Shown here in pieces: positions 15,853 to 24,974 of a stretch of 36,487 nucleotides of DNA. Source of the DNA: Lentisphaerota bacterium. Lineage in GTDB: Bacteria > Verrucomicrobiota > Lentisphaeria > Victivallales > Victivallaceae. The notes beneath the pieces are model-generated. The model made no database searches and was not told where the DNA came from. It was given only the letters and a program-made list of their open reading frames with translations. Position 1 is the first letter of the stretch, and each line of letters starts with the position of its first letter. The DNA lies in NCBI GenBank assembly GCA_015061885.1, contig SUVS01000029.1, positions 1 to 36,487 on the forward strand, read 5' to 3'. The position numbers and the translations under genes are program-made.

Positions 15853-17138
15853 TTGCCTGCCTCCGCTTTCTTCCGTAAGAGAGCCGCATAGGTTCCGTCG
15901 TGGAGGATTTGCGGCATAAAGAGTTTATCTTCAACGAGTTCAAATTCAGCGTGTTTTTGCAGGAATTCTTCTATCAGCAAAGAATTTTCCTCTTTTTCCA
16001 GCGAACATGTGCTGTAAAGCAAAAGCCCGTTTTCCGCCGTCATCCGGGCGGCGTTCTGCAATATTTTACTCTGCAATGTGGTTATATCAGCCATATTGCC
16101 TTTGCTCCAATGCCACAACGCATCGGGGCGGCGGCGGAAAACTCCGGAATTACTGCAGGGTACATCGCAAGTTACCAGCTCAAAAGTTCTGTTGGGATAA
16201 ATCGCCGGATCGGCGGCATCACCCGTTTGCACACAGCCTTTTATATTACAGCGTTCAAGGTTTTTTCTGACCAGTTCCAGCCGCCGCGGACTGCGGTCAA
16301 AAGCAGTTGCCGATAATACATTTTTTCCGAGATCGTTCAACAGTTCCATATTCATAATGAATTTGCCGCCGGGAGCCGCACACAAATCAAGAAAATTTAT
16401 ATTTTCCGCCAAAAGTTCCGCATGATCTTTCAACAGCTTGCAGACATGTGCCGGGGCGGGGTCCTGAATATAAAATCTGCCTCCGGCAAAATCTTCTCCT
16501 GCCAGCAGACCGCTCAAATCATTGCAGCAGTAAAACTGCCACGGCAGATCAAGTTCAAGCGGTTCAAGGTTGGGATCATTGCCGATTGCAAAACCGCTGC
16601 GGAGCCGCACGGTGGATGGTGCTTTCTGCGTAAAAAGCTCCGATAAATTTTTATAAACCTCTCCGGGAAAAGCCTTTTTCCAGCGGTCGCTGATACGATT
16701 GGGCAATGGATCGCAGACCGTGCTGTCAAGTAAAATCAGACTCTTGCGTAAAACTGCATTGACAAAGCGTGCCGTAAAATTGTTGAACTCTTTTCTGGCA
16801 AGCGTTACAGCAATATTGACCACGCTTTCGCATGGCAGGGCATCCTGATACTTTGCCATGACCAGAGTTGTATGCAGAAGATTTTTTACCTCAAGTGCGG
16901 GGGGCTTATTGCAAACTTTTTTCAGCACTTCGTCAATTACTCTGCCGTAGCGGAAACAGCCGAAAAGCAAGCTGGAAAGGCGTTTACGCAAAAGTGCATC
17001 GCCTTTGATACTGTCAAGATAATCATCCAGACTGCAGGAGTTCTGCTGTAAAAATTTCAACGCCTCCATTGCCGCTTTAAGCACGGTTTCGGGCGATTTT
17101 TTCAGATCGTATCTGATTTTTCCGGAACTTTTTTTCAT
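15849..17138 (-). CDS. rsmB: 16S rRNA (cytosine-C5) methyltransferase RsmB/NOL1-NOP2-Sun family
   Basis: 429 residues. An N-terminal NusB-like RNA-binding domain (about 15-135) precedes the SAM-dependent methyltransferase. SAM motif I LDLCAAPGGK is at 250-259. The two catalytic cysteines are C328 in the Pro-Cys motif (CDVPCSNSGVFRRRPDALW, 324-342) and C378 in YSTCSL. RsmB methylates C967 of 16S rRNA in E. coli; the NusB domain favours this over RsmF. It starts 1 base after the serine hydrolase stop with only a weak Shine-Dalgarno, so translational coupling is likely. Confidence 0.88.
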   Translation of the reverse strand: MKKSSGKIRYDLKKSPETVLKAAMEALKFLQQNSCSLDDYLDSIKGDALLRKRLSSLLFGCFRYGRVIDEVLKKVCNKPPALEVKNLLHTTLVMAKYQDALPCESVVNIAVTLARKEFNNFTARFVNAVLRKSLILLDSTVCDPLPNRISDRWKKAFPGEVYKNLSELFTQKAPSTVRLRSGFAIGNDPNLEPLELDLPWQFYCCNDLSGLLAGEDFAGGRFYIQDPAPAHVCKLLKDHAELLAENINFLDLCAAPGGKFIMNMELLNDLGKNVLSATAFDRSPRRLELVRKNLERCNIKGCVQTGDAADPAIYPNRTFELVTCDVPCSNSGVFRRRPDALWHWSKGNMADITTLQSKILQNAARMTAENGLLLYSTCSLEKEENSLLIEEFLQKHAEFELVEDKLFMPQILHDGTYAALLRKKAEAGK

Positions 17139-17139
17139 C

Positions 17140-18189
17140 TTACCAATGGCGTATTTTCAAATTCAATGCTTCGCTGATACGGTCGCGTAAAGGATGTACC
17201 GGATGCGTGGTGTTGTATTTATTTTTGGTAAAACCTACTGCCAGCTCCAGTTCCGGCACGGCAAAACCTTCGGCCCCCATTGCTCCGCCATGACCGAAGA
17301 TCGCTCCGGGATTTTCCGGCGTGCCCGCCAACGCCCAGCCCAGACCGAAATGAGCCCACGAGGCAATACCTTCCGGCAGAGGATCAAAAGAAGCACGGCG
17401 GCTTTGGGTGGCAAGTTTGATCGTTTCATCTTTGAGCAGCCGCACGCCGTCAACGCCATTGCCGGAAAGTGCGGCATAAACTCTGGCGACAGCACGGGCG
17501 GAACCGATACCGTTGGCGGAGGGTATGCAAGCGGAGCGGATCGCCGGGTTTTCAATAAAAACAGTCCGCCAGTCGCAGAAATTGGCATAACTGATCGACT
17601 TGGGCAATATCAGACGCGTTTCCGCATCGTTATCGGTACCGAAAAACCACTCATCGGTGATTTGCAAAGGTGCGGCGATTTTTTCCCGGAAAAGTTCACG
17701 GAAACTTTTTTTCCCTGCCCGGGCAATCACTTCACCGGCGAGCCAGCCGAAAGTTATACCGTGATAATGGCATTTGCCGCCGGGATCTTCCGGCGTGGCG
17801 TTCTGCATATATTCGACCATCTTCTGCCAGTCTGCCTGATCTGCAAATTTGTCAATGAGCGGCATCTGCCACAGACCGGCACGATGGCTGAAAATGTGCC
17901 AGACTTTGATATTTTCTTTGCCGTTGCAGCCGAATTCCGGCCAATATTCACTGACAGGAGCCTCAAAGTCCAACCGGCCTTCTTCGTAAAGAATATGTGC
18001 CAGCGTGGAGGTCAGACCTTTGCTGACCGAATAGACCGGAAAAAGCGTATTGCTGCGGCAATTTTTCCCGGCATAAATATCCACCGCCAGTCTGCCGGAT
18101 TTATAGATCGCCAGCTGACAGGAATCTTCTTCGCCGGAGGCAACTGCTCCGTCGAGCAGAGTTTGCAATTTTTCAATATCAAAGTCCAT
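17140..18189 (-). CDS. Serine hydrolase, class C beta-lactamase-related
   Basis: 349 residues. The ATG at 18189 is chosen because AAGGA lies 8 bases before it and 11 bases separate it from the prmA stop; a longer frame would overlap prmA. The nucleophile motif is S54-V-S-K57 in PVYSVSKGLTS, the Tyr motif is CHYHGITFGWLAGE, and GHGGAMG replaces the KTG element, as in EstB-like esterases and penicillin-binding-protein-like hydrolases. No signal peptide is seen, so a cytoplasmic esterase is more likely than a true beta-lactamase. Substrate unknown. It is embedded between two RNA/protein methyltransferase genes. Confidence 0.82.
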   Translation of the reverse strand: MDFDIEKLQTLLDGAVASGEEDSCQLAIYKSGRLAVDIYAGKNCRSNTLFPVYSVSKGLTSTLAHILYEEGRLDFEAPVSEYWPEFGCNGKENIKVWHIFSHRAGLWQMPLIDKFADQADWQKMVEYMQNATPEDPGGKCHYHGITFGWLAGEVIARAGKKSFRELFREKIAAPLQITDEWFFGTDNDAETRLILPKSISYANFCDWRTVFIENPAIRSACIPSANGIGSARAVARVYAALSGNGVDGVRLLKDETIKLATQSRRASFDPLPEGIASWAHFGLGWALAGTPENPGAIFGHGGAMGAEGFAVPELELAVGFTKNKYNTTHPVHPLRDRISEALNLKIRHW

Positions 18190-18200
18190 AAGAAAAATCC

Positions 18201-19094
18201 TTATTTCACCCGCCGGAAAAGTCCGCTTGTCCATTCTTTTTCGGTAAAGCGGTCAAGCTCCACCGCTCCGGCGGCGGTAAAAGTTTTGCTCAAAGCATCA
18301 AAATCCTGACTCAATATGCCCGCCAGAGCCAGCAATCCATCGGGCCGTACCCACGATATTATACGCGGTGCATGGGCACAGAGTATGGGGCTTAAAATAT
18401 TTACACAGGCAAAGTCGAATTCCTGCGGAGCATCGTAAGTTGTGGCATCGGCATTAAAGACTTCGATATCTTTTTCAGTAAGATTGTTGCACTGCATATT
18501 TTCGAGCGTAACAGTTACACAATCGGGATCGTAATCATATGCCACGACCGGATCGTAGCCCAGCAGTTTGGCGGCAATGGCAAGAATACCCGAACCGCAG
18601 CCGGCATCGAGTACGCTTTTGTATTCAGCCTTACCGGCATTTGCCGCCAGAGCTTTCAGGCAATACGCCGTTGTGGCGTGCTGACCGGTACCGAAACTCA
18701 TTCCGGGATCAATATTCACCACGGCCTGACCGGGTTGCGGCGTGTATTCCAGCCAGCTCGGCCGGATCACCAGATTATCGGCAATGTGGATGATGTTGAA
18801 ATACTTTTTCCAGACCTCGCTCCACTCTTCCTTTGCCAGTTCAAACTCCTCCGGATCGCTGAAGATAGCTCCGGCTTCGCTCCAGAAGGGCATATTTTCT
18901 TCGATCTTGCGTTTGAGTTCGGCGGCACCTTCCGGGGTTTCGGAATAAGCGGTCAGGTACATTGCTCCGCTCTCGCGGTCTTCGTAACTCATAAAGTAAC
19001 ACTCCAATGAACTCAACAATTCAAAGGTCAAATCTGCATTGGCAGTGTAGTCTGTAAGTTTGACACAATACAATTTATCGCTGATTTTAGTCAT
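18201..19094 (-). CDS. prmA: Ribosomal protein L11 methyltransferase PrmA
   Basis: 297 residues, normal length. It trimethylates ribosomal protein L11 using SAM. DPGMSFGTGQHATT and DAGCGSGILAIAA are the PrmA SAM-binding motifs; VNILSPIL corresponds to the NI-x-x-x-L motif. The N-terminal about 100 residues form the L11-recognition domain. AAGGAT lies 6 bases before the ATG. It is the first gene of a five-gene leftward set and is divergent from rsmD. Confidence 0.93.
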   Translation of the reverse strand: MTKISDKLYCVKLTDYTANADLTFELLSSLECYFMSYEDRESGAMYLTAYSETPEGAAELKRKIEENMPFWSEAGAIFSDPEEFELAKEEWSEVWKKYFNIIHIADNLVIRPSWLEYTPQPGQAVVNIDPGMSFGTGQHATTAYCLKALAANAGKAEYKSVLDAGCGSGILAIAAKLLGYDPVVAYDYDPDCVTVTLENMQCNNLTEKDIEVFNADATTYDAPQEFDFACVNILSPILCAHAPRIISWVRPDGLLALAGILSQDFDALSKTFTAAGAVELDRFTEKEWTSGLFRRVK

Positions 19095-19122
19095 AAAAAC
19101 ATCCTTTTTATGTTTTTTTCTT

Positions 19123-19150
19123 AATATACACGCTGTATGGAGATTGTAAA
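19123..19150 (-). promoter_or_regulatory. Promoter for prmA
   Basis: On the minus strand, TTTACA (19150-19145) and TATATT (19128-19123) are 16 bases apart. The -35 overlaps the opposing rsmD -35. Confidence 0.5.
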
Positions 19151-19173
19151 ATCTTTATAATGTGTGCTATATT
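19144..19173 (+). promoter_or_regulatory. Promoter for rsmD
   Basis: TTGTAA (19144-19149) and TATATT (19168-19173) are 18 bases apart. The leader begins with a stretch nearly identical to that of pepF (see findings). Confidence 0.5.
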
Positions 19174-19219
19174 ATAAAAAGCAGTTTTTTTTGAAATTTT
19201 TAACCCATAAGGCTCTTTA

Positions 19220-19804
19220 ATGGCTCTGAAAATCATTTCCGGTATGGCACGGGGCATCTGGCTGGACACTCCGCCCGACCGTTCCATGCGTCCGACATCC
19301 GGCAGAGGCCGGGAAGCATTGTTCAGCAGCCTGGGAGATATATCCGGCAAAAGTTTTGCGGATATTTTTGCCGGTTCCGGTGCTATCGGGCTGGAAGCCG
19401 CCAGCCGCGGTGCCGGCAAGGTTACTTTGCTGGAAGCCGCCGCTTTGCATGTAAAACTTATCGAAAAGAATATCGGCAAATTGCAGAAAGCCGGGGTAAC
19501 GGCTCCGATGAGTGTTGTCCGGCGTAAAGCCATTGCCGGAGCTTTGCTGATGCTGGGCAGGCACGATATATGGTTTTTTGATCCGCCGTATGCCGAATCC
19601 GCCGGCTATCTGGCAGAACTGCTGGAAAATACCGATCTGCTGAAACTCTGGCAGGATTCGCTGCTGATATGGGAAATGCCCGATACGACCGAAGCAACCG
19701 CCCCCTTCGGTAAAATAGCCAAACTCAATACTTTGCTGGAGGTGCAGAAACGCAACCTCGGCAATGTGGATTTTCTTTTCTGCAAGGTGAAAAACAACTT
19801 ATGA
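19220..19804 (+). CDS. rsmD: 16S rRNA (guanine966-N2)-methyltransferase RsmD
   Basis: 194 residues. KIISGMARGIWLDTP and RPTSGRGREALFSSL (24-38) are the N-terminal signature, FAGSGAIGLEAASRGA (50-65) is SAM motif I, and DPPY (121-124) is the catalytic motif IV for N2-guanine methylation. AAGG about 9 bases before the ATG sets the start. It overlaps the next gene by 4 bases (ATGA at 19801-19804). Confidence 0.92.
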   Translation: MALKIISGMARGIWLDTPPDRSMRPTSGRGREALFSSLGDISGKSFADIFAGSGAIGLEAASRGAGKVTLLEAAALHVKLIEKNIGKLQKAGVTAPMSVVRRKAIAGALLMLGRHDIWFFDPPYAESAGYLAELLENTDLLKLWQDSLLIWEMPDTTEATAPFGKIAKLNTLLEVQKRNLGNVDFLFCKVKNNL

Positions 19805-21018
19805 GAATGGATCCAAGACAATTTGATTTTACATTGCGGAAATGGCGTTGGCATCACCTGCCGGACGAAACAGCCAAATTGCTTGCCACTGAAGCGTCAA
19901 GCGACGAACTTATCTGCATAAAATCCACCGACAGCCGTGCCGTTTACCGGTTTGAAAACCTTTATATCAAAGTCTGCGGCAGTTTCCGGCTGAAAAGTAT
20001 TCTGTTCCCCACCGCCCGGGAAGAGTTTGAAGCCTACCGCAAACTTACGGCAAACAATATTCCGGCGGTAAAACATCTCGGTTGGGGCAGAGTCGGTCAT
20101 TACACAGCGTTAGTAACAGAAGCGTGGCAAGATGATGTCATTGATGTATTAAGTTACTGGTACAGCATGGCTTACGATATGCAAGACCCGGAGGAATTTC
20201 TGCACTTGCTGGCAGATTTTCTGCGGGAAATTGTAAATTCGCCTCTGCAACACAAAGATTTTCACTTCGGCAATATACTCTATTCGCCGGGTTTGAAAAA
20301 GTTTACACTGGTCGATCTGCACAATGTAACCGTGGGCAAAACACGCAACTGCGGCGAAAAGGCCGAAATGCTGCAGATCCTTGCCGAACTGCGTTCATCC
20401 ATCAAGCCGCAGACCATGATCGAACTTTTCAGCGAAATAGCTGATGTGCAACCCAAACAGGCGGGCGAAATCATCCGCAAACGGTTGATCCGCGATGCAG
20501 AAACTCTCCAGCATGAATGGGAGCGGCGGCGGCAGCAGTTTTTGAATGGATACAGTAAATTTTCATCGTTTGTAAACTTTGAAGGCTCCACTTTGCTGGT
20601 CAAACGCGACAAGCTCCGGCGTAATATCTTTTCGTCGTCGGCCGCCCGCCGTGGCGAGTACCGCACCGTAAGGCTGGCATTTCCGGCGGCATTGGAACAA
20701 ATGCTTTTTTCCTTTTATTTATCTATGCTTCAGGTTCCGCATATACCGGTGGCGGCACTGGCTCCGGACGGCACTTTGTATTACCCGAAAATGCCGGAAA
20801 CCGCCCAGAAGCCCGATGATCGTGAGTGGATAAACAGCTACAACGAATACCTTTTGTGCATGGGCTTGCATCTGGAAGATTACCATCAGTGGCACCATTG
20901 TTTGAACGATCAGCTGGTACTGGCAGATTTCAGCAGTATGCTTGCGGCAATGCCCGATCGGGAGATGTTCCGGCCGCAGGGAATAAATCCCCGGAAATGG
21001 AAAGTTTCCAAACACTGA
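19801..21018 (+). CDS. WaaP/InaA (Kdo kinase)-like protein kinase-fold protein
   Basis: 405 residues. The N-terminal half has kinase-like features: K57 in YIKVCGSF as the ATP-binding lysine, an acidic E75/E78 helix, the catalytic loop QHKDFHFGNILY (150-161) with D153 and N158, and VDLHN (171-175) as the metal-binding Asp. This pattern matches the lipopolysaccharide core kinase families (WaaP, KdkA, InaA), which phosphorylate heptose or Kdo on the cytoplasmic face. Those are about 230-270 residues; here an unrecognised part of about 190 residues (215-405) follows. Start overlaps the rsmD stop as ATGA. The natural substrate is unknown. Confidence 0.7.
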   Translation: MRMDPRQFDFTLRKWRWHHLPDETAKLLATEASSDELICIKSTDSRAVYRFENLYIKVCGSFRLKSILFPTAREEFEAYRKLTANNIPAVKHLGWGRVGHYTALVTEAWQDDVIDVLSYWYSMAYDMQDPEEFLHLLADFLREIVNSPLQHKDFHFGNILYSPGLKKFTLVDLHNVTVGKTRNCGEKAEMLQILAELRSSIKPQTMIELFSEIADVQPKQAGEIIRKRLIRDAETLQHEWERRRQQFLNGYSKFSSFVNFEGSTLLVKRDKLRRNIFSSSAARRGEYRTVRLAFPAALEQMLFSFYLSMLQVPHIPVAALAPDGTLYYPKMPETAQKPDDREWINSYNEYLLCMGLHLEDYHQWHHCLNDQLVLADFSSMLAAMPDREMFRPQGINPRKWKVSKH

Positions 21019-21235
21019 CAAAAAAAACCGCCATTCTCCTACGCCAGAGGCTTCTGCCTTCAACATCTACGGCGGACAAGTCGGAAAGCAGATCTATCCT
21101 GCCGCCCGCGAATGCGGCGAACCCGCAAAAAGTTATTTTTTACTGCAAAACCGGAAAATTTCTTACACCGGCTCTTGCTATTTTGCCCTTATTGTGCTAT
21201 TTTACCTCAAAGCAAACAAACTCAAGAGGCATATT
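21019..21235 (+). other. Intergenic stretch before the large symporter
   Basis: No gene is convincing. GCCGC (21101-21105) and GCGGC (21114-21118) can form a short stem. The part 21045-21120 is GC-rich and looks like a decayed dispersed repeat, while 21125-21235 is AT-rich promoter sequence. Confidence 0.4.
21175..21203 (+). promoter_or_regulatory. Promoter for the symporter/trmO pair
   Basis: TTGCTA (21175-21180), 17 bases, TATTTT (21198-21203), with a TGC extended -10 immediately upstream. Confidence 0.5.
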
Positions 21236-23293
21236 ATGCATTGGATCGACTGGTCTATTATCGGGGCACTCTTTGTGGTGCTGGCAGTTACTTTGATCGT
21301 TTGTCAACGCTATGTTAAAAGTACGGCTGACTTCCTTGCCGCCAACCGCTGTGCGGGGCGTTATCTGCTGGCTATCACCAGCGGTATTGCCGGTATCGGA
21401 GCGATCAGTATTGTTGCGAATTTTGAACAATACTATGTGGCGGGTTTTTCGCCGATCTGGTGGAGTTTTCTCTCCGGGCCGCTGGGGTTGATAATTTCCA
21501 TCACCGGGTGGGTCTATTACCGGTTCCGTGAAACGCGCTGCTTGACGATGGCACAGTTTTTTGAGGTGCGTTACAGCCGCAAATTCCGGATATTCTGCGG
21601 CATACTCGGCTGGCTTTCCGGGGTACTCAATTACGGGATATTCCCGGCGGTATCGGTCAAATTCTTCATTTATTTCTGCAATTTGCCCGCAGTCTTCCAC
21701 ATACCGGGGATCAGCTTTGAATTCAGCACCTTTGTCTGTTTATTGTTTGTTGCGATCAGTCTGGGGGGAATTTTTGCCATTTTCGGCGGGCAGATCGCTA
21801 TTATGCTTACCGACTTTATACAGGGTATGTTCTGCAATGTGGCATTTCTGGCATTGATGGTTTTTCTGGTCATGCAGTTTGACTGGGGCACGATTTTTGA
21901 AACGCTCCAGCAGCTCCACAAAAGCAATCCGGATGCCTCGCTTTTCAATCCGTACGCCACCACCAAGATCAAAGATTTCAATATCTGGTTTTTCCTGATG
22001 GGCTTTGCCATGACGATCATGCATACCGGTTCGTGGCAGGGTTCTTCAGGCTATGCGGCGGCGGCCAAAAGTGCCCACGAAGCAAAAATGTCGCGTTTTC
22101 TGGGAACCTGGCGGGTGTTGGTGCAGACCGCACTTCTGATATTCATACCAATTTGTGCAGTGGTATTTTTCAACAATCCGCAGTTTGCCGATGCCGCCCG
22201 CGATCTCCAGCAGGCGTTGAGTACCATGGCAGAGCAGGATGCAAGTCAGGCACGGGTTCCGCTTTTTCTGACCAAAGTTCTGCCGGTGGGGTTTGTGGGA
22301 TTGTTTGCGGCGGTGATGTTTGCGGCAATGCTTTCCACTGACGATACATATATGCACAGCTGGGGCTCGATCTTTGTGCAGGATGTGATATTGCCTTTCC
22401 GCAAAAAACCTTTTACTGAAAAACAGCATCTCCGGCTGTTGCGCGGTTCGATCATCTTTGTCGGGATATTTGCGTTTTTCTTCAGCTGGCTTTTCAAGCA
22501 GACCGAATACATATTGCTCTTTTTCCAGATCACCGGGGCGATCTTCACCGGCGGGGCAGGGGCAGTCATCATCGGCGGACTTTACAGCAAAAGCGGTTCC
22601 ACGCTGGGGGCGTGGGTGGCGATGATCCTCGGTTCGGGGCTGGCGATCTTGAGTATAGTTCTTCAGCAAATATGGCCGGTGCTGGCTCCGGCATTGGCTG
22701 AATGGTGCGGCTCCGGCTGCCGCGAATGGCTGCTGGCAAATAAAGAACGCTTCCCGCTGAACGGTCAGATATTGGCGTTTTCCGTCAGTGTGCTGGGATT
22801 TTTCAGCTACTTTATCATATCGTGGATCGACCGCAAAATTCATGGTTTGAAAGAGTTCAACCTCAACCGGATGCTACATCGCGGCGAATATGACACCACC
22901 GGCGAGCATACCGAAAAATGGAACGCCGGCCGTATCTGGCGTATCTTGGGACTGACCAACGAATTTACCGTATTTGACCGCATACTTTTCTTTGCCTCGA
23001 TAGTGTGGACTTTGATCTGGACGGGGGTGTTTGTCACCGGAACGGTCGGTAATTTTGTCTTTGACTGGCAACCGGTCACCTGGCTGAAAATGTGGAAATA
23101 CTATGTGATGCTCTCATTTGTGCTGGGTATCTTTACTACGGTCTGGTTCCTGATTGCCGGTTTCCGCGACATCGGCAGATTGTTCAAGTCGCTCGCCAGT
23201 GACGAACGCAATCTCGCAGACAACGGTCAGGTGATCGACGGTCAGAATGCCGACGAAGTGATTGTAAAAAGCAATACTGATTCTGCCCAATGA
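21236..23293 (+). CDS. Sodium/solute symporter (SSS family), large form
   Basis: 685 residues. The ATG at 21236 is used because AAGAGG sits 6 bases before it; the upstream TTG at 21194 overlaps the promoter. The LeuT-fold core carries about 13-14 membrane segments. SGIAGIGAISIVANFEQYY (about 45-63) and GFAMTIMHTGSWQGSSGYAAAAKSAHEAK are the typical sodium-site and TM8 regions. The C-terminal extension with two further segments is a feature of the long SSS proteins common in PVC bacteria. Substrate cannot be assigned; sugars or organic acids are possible. It overlaps trmO by 4 bases. Confidence 0.88.
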   Translation: MHWIDWSIIGALFVVLAVTLIVCQRYVKSTADFLAANRCAGRYLLAITSGIAGIGAISIVANFEQYYVAGFSPIWWSFLSGPLGLIISITGWVYYRFRETRCLTMAQFFEVRYSRKFRIFCGILGWLSGVLNYGIFPAVSVKFFIYFCNLPAVFHIPGISFEFSTFVCLLFVAISLGGIFAIFGGQIAIMLTDFIQGMFCNVAFLALMVFLVMQFDWGTIFETLQQLHKSNPDASLFNPYATTKIKDFNIWFFLMGFAMTIMHTGSWQGSSGYAAAAKSAHEAKMSRFLGTWRVLVQTALLIFIPICAVVFFNNPQFADAARDLQQALSTMAEQDASQARVPLFLTKVLPVGFVGLFAAVMFAAMLSTDDTYMHSWGSIFVQDVILPFRKKPFTEKQHLRLLRGSIIFVGIFAFFFSWLFKQTEYILLFFQITGAIFTGGAGAVIIGGLYSKSGSTLGAWVAMILGSGLAILSIVLQQIWPVLAPALAEWCGSGCREWLLANKERFPLNGQILAFSVSVLGFFSYFIISWIDRKIHGLKEFNLNRMLHRGEYDTTGEHTEKWNAGRIWRILGLTNEFTVFDRILFFASIVWTLIWTGVFVTGTVGNFVFDWQPVTWLKMWKYYVMLSFVLGIFTTVWFLIAGFRDIGRLFKSLASDERNLADNGQVIDGQNADEVIVKSNTDSAQ

Positions 23294-24111
23294 ACATTCA
23301 GTGTGATTGCAACGGCGGAAAAAGTTTCACTTTTCAGGCAATAGGGCATATCCGGAATCATCAGCATTATCACTATGATGCACCACGGCAGGCGGTGTTT
23401 GCCGCCGGGAATGCCTTGTTGGAATGGAGTGATCCGGTGTACCGGAACTGTGCCGAAGACCTGACCGGGTTTGACCGCATCTGGCTGATTTGGATATTTG
23501 ATCAGAATAAACACAGTTCATGGCACAGTCATGTGCGGGTGCCGGTTCCTGCCGAAAAAGATCATTACAGCGTATTTGCCACCCGTTCGCCTTACCGCCC
23601 CAACCCCATAGGTATAAGTGCAGTGGAATTACTGGAAATCCGTAAAGACGGCTTGCTTATCGGGGCATGTGATCTGCTGGACGGCACTGCGGTTCTGGAT
23701 GTGAAACCCTATATACCGGAAGTGGATGCCTTTCCGCAAGCCCAAGCCGGCTGGCGTGACCGGGTGGAAAAGCGTTTATACAATGTTGAGTTTTCGCCGC
23801 AAGCCGCCGGAGAAAGCCGCTTTATCTGCGAAAACGGAGCATTGGATATAGCCAATTTCTGTCAGGTTCAGCTTCAGCACCGCCCGTTGGATAAAAGCCG
23901 CAAACGCCTGAAGTTTGACGGCGAGAACAACTTATGGGTGATCCATTACCGGACATGGAAAATACTTTTCACCGTCAACGAAGATAATGTTCAAGTCAAT
24001 ATCCTCAAGATATTGAGCAACTACACCGCAGAAGAACTGCTGCCCGGTACTCCCGATAAATATCAGGATAAAGAGTTACACCGTGCTTTTATAAAACGAT
24101 ATAACAAATAA
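23290..24111 (+). CDS. trmO: tRNA (N6-threonylcarbamoyladenosine37-N6)-methyltransferase TrmO
   Basis: 273 residues. TrmO (formerly YaeB/UPF0066) methylates t6A37 to m6t6A in tRNA-Thr using SAM. FATRSPYRPNPIGIS (96-110) and DGTAVLDVKPYIPEVD (131-146) are the diagnostic blocks. The C-terminal part (about 165-273) is the small accessory domain of the longer form. Start ATG overlaps the symporter stop (ATGA), so it is probably coupled, though no functional link to transport is evident. Confidence 0.9.
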   Translation: MNIQCDCNGGKSFTFQAIGHIRNHQHYHYDAPRQAVFAAGNALLEWSDPVYRNCAEDLTGFDRIWLIWIFDQNKHSSWHSHVRVPVPAEKDHYSVFATRSPYRPNPIGISAVELLEIRKDGLLIGACDLLDGTAVLDVKPYIPEVDAFPQAQAGWRDRVEKRLYNVEFSPQAAGESRFICENGALDIANFCQVQLQHRPLDKSRKRLKFDGENNLWVIHYRTWKILFTVNEDNVQVNILKILSNYTAEELLPGTPDKYQDKELHRAFIKRYNK

Positions 24112-24168
24112 GATCATGCCGGGGGGCAGTGTTTCCGCAAAACAAGTCTGTACTTTGAGCAGTCGTAT

Positions 24169-24942
24169 TTACACTTCAATAAGCATATCATCTTCGGCAA
24201 AGATCACTTCTTTGCCCCAGACCCGGCGGGTCGCCACTGCGGTCTGGGTGGGCTGATTGACGTAATCTCTGCCGTGGTGCATAAAGATGACCTTGCTGAT
24301 ATTGCAGTTGTTTTCTTTCCACCTGGCACAGACTTCCCACGGGTGGTGATGACCGCTTTCCATTAAAACAGCATCGCAGGATTTGCTCCAGTCGGCAAAT
24401 TCGTCGGGAGTACGGACATCGCCGGAATAGACGATCACTTTATCTTCCGCACTTATACGGAACGAAAACGACTGAAAATCGCCGTTTTCAGCTTTGGCAA
24501 TGTGTTCGTTGCCCCGGAATTCGACCATAATATCGTCGTTTTTGAAAAAACCGCCGTCCGAAAGTATCTGCCCGTTGATTTCGGTGCAATACGGGTAACA
24601 GCCGACAGCCCGGGCAAAGGCGTCAAAGGTATCCCACAACTCCGGCGTCGGCATAAAAATATCCAGCTCACGCGGTTCTTTATCCTTGTAAAGAGCCCGC
24701 ATTTTCAGCATGGTGGAAAAAACATTGAGCAAGCCGCCCAAATGGTCGTAATGCGGATGCGATATAAAGATCGCCTTGATCTGCAAAAGATCCATCTGTG
24801 CCAAATACGCTGTACGCGAACAGTTTTCCCCGGCATCAAAAAGATAAATATTGCCGTTATCCAGCTCCAACGCCCACGATGTATGGTTGCGGCCGGGCAT
24901 CGGTTCAGTTCCGGAAAGAGCCCCCAAGATATGTATTTTCAT
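24169..24942 (-). CDS. Metallo-beta-lactamase-fold hydrolase
   Basis: 257 residues. The ATG at 24942 follows AAAGGA at 8-9 bases; a longer frame starting at 24966 has no such site. The zinc motif is H62-P-H64-Y-D66-H67 in FISHPHYDHLGG, with later ligands in YSGDVRTPDE and FMHHGRDY. The pattern resembles RNase Z-like and MBL phosphodiesterases, but the specific substrate is not identifiable. It lies 32 bases after metG on the same strand and is probably cotranscribed. Confidence 0.85.
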   Translation of the reverse strand: MKIHILGALSGTEPMPGRNHTSWALELDNGNIYLFDAGENCSRTAYLAQMDLLQIKAIFISHPHYDHLGGLLNVFSTMLKMRALYKDKEPRELDIFMPTPELWDTFDAFARAVGCYPYCTEINGQILSDGGFFKNDDIMVEFRGNEHIAKAENGDFQSFSFRISAEDKVIVYSGDVRTPDEFADWSKSCDAVLMESGHHHPWEVCARWKENNCNISKVIFMHHGRDYVNQPTQTAVATRRVWGKEVIFAEDDMLIEV

Positions 24943-24974
24943 AAAAGCAATCCTTTCTGCACTCAAATTGATTT

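Noticed and set aside
17194-18309. 371-codon open frame opposite the serine hydrolase
   Set aside because: Antisense to a gene with clear catalytic motifs.
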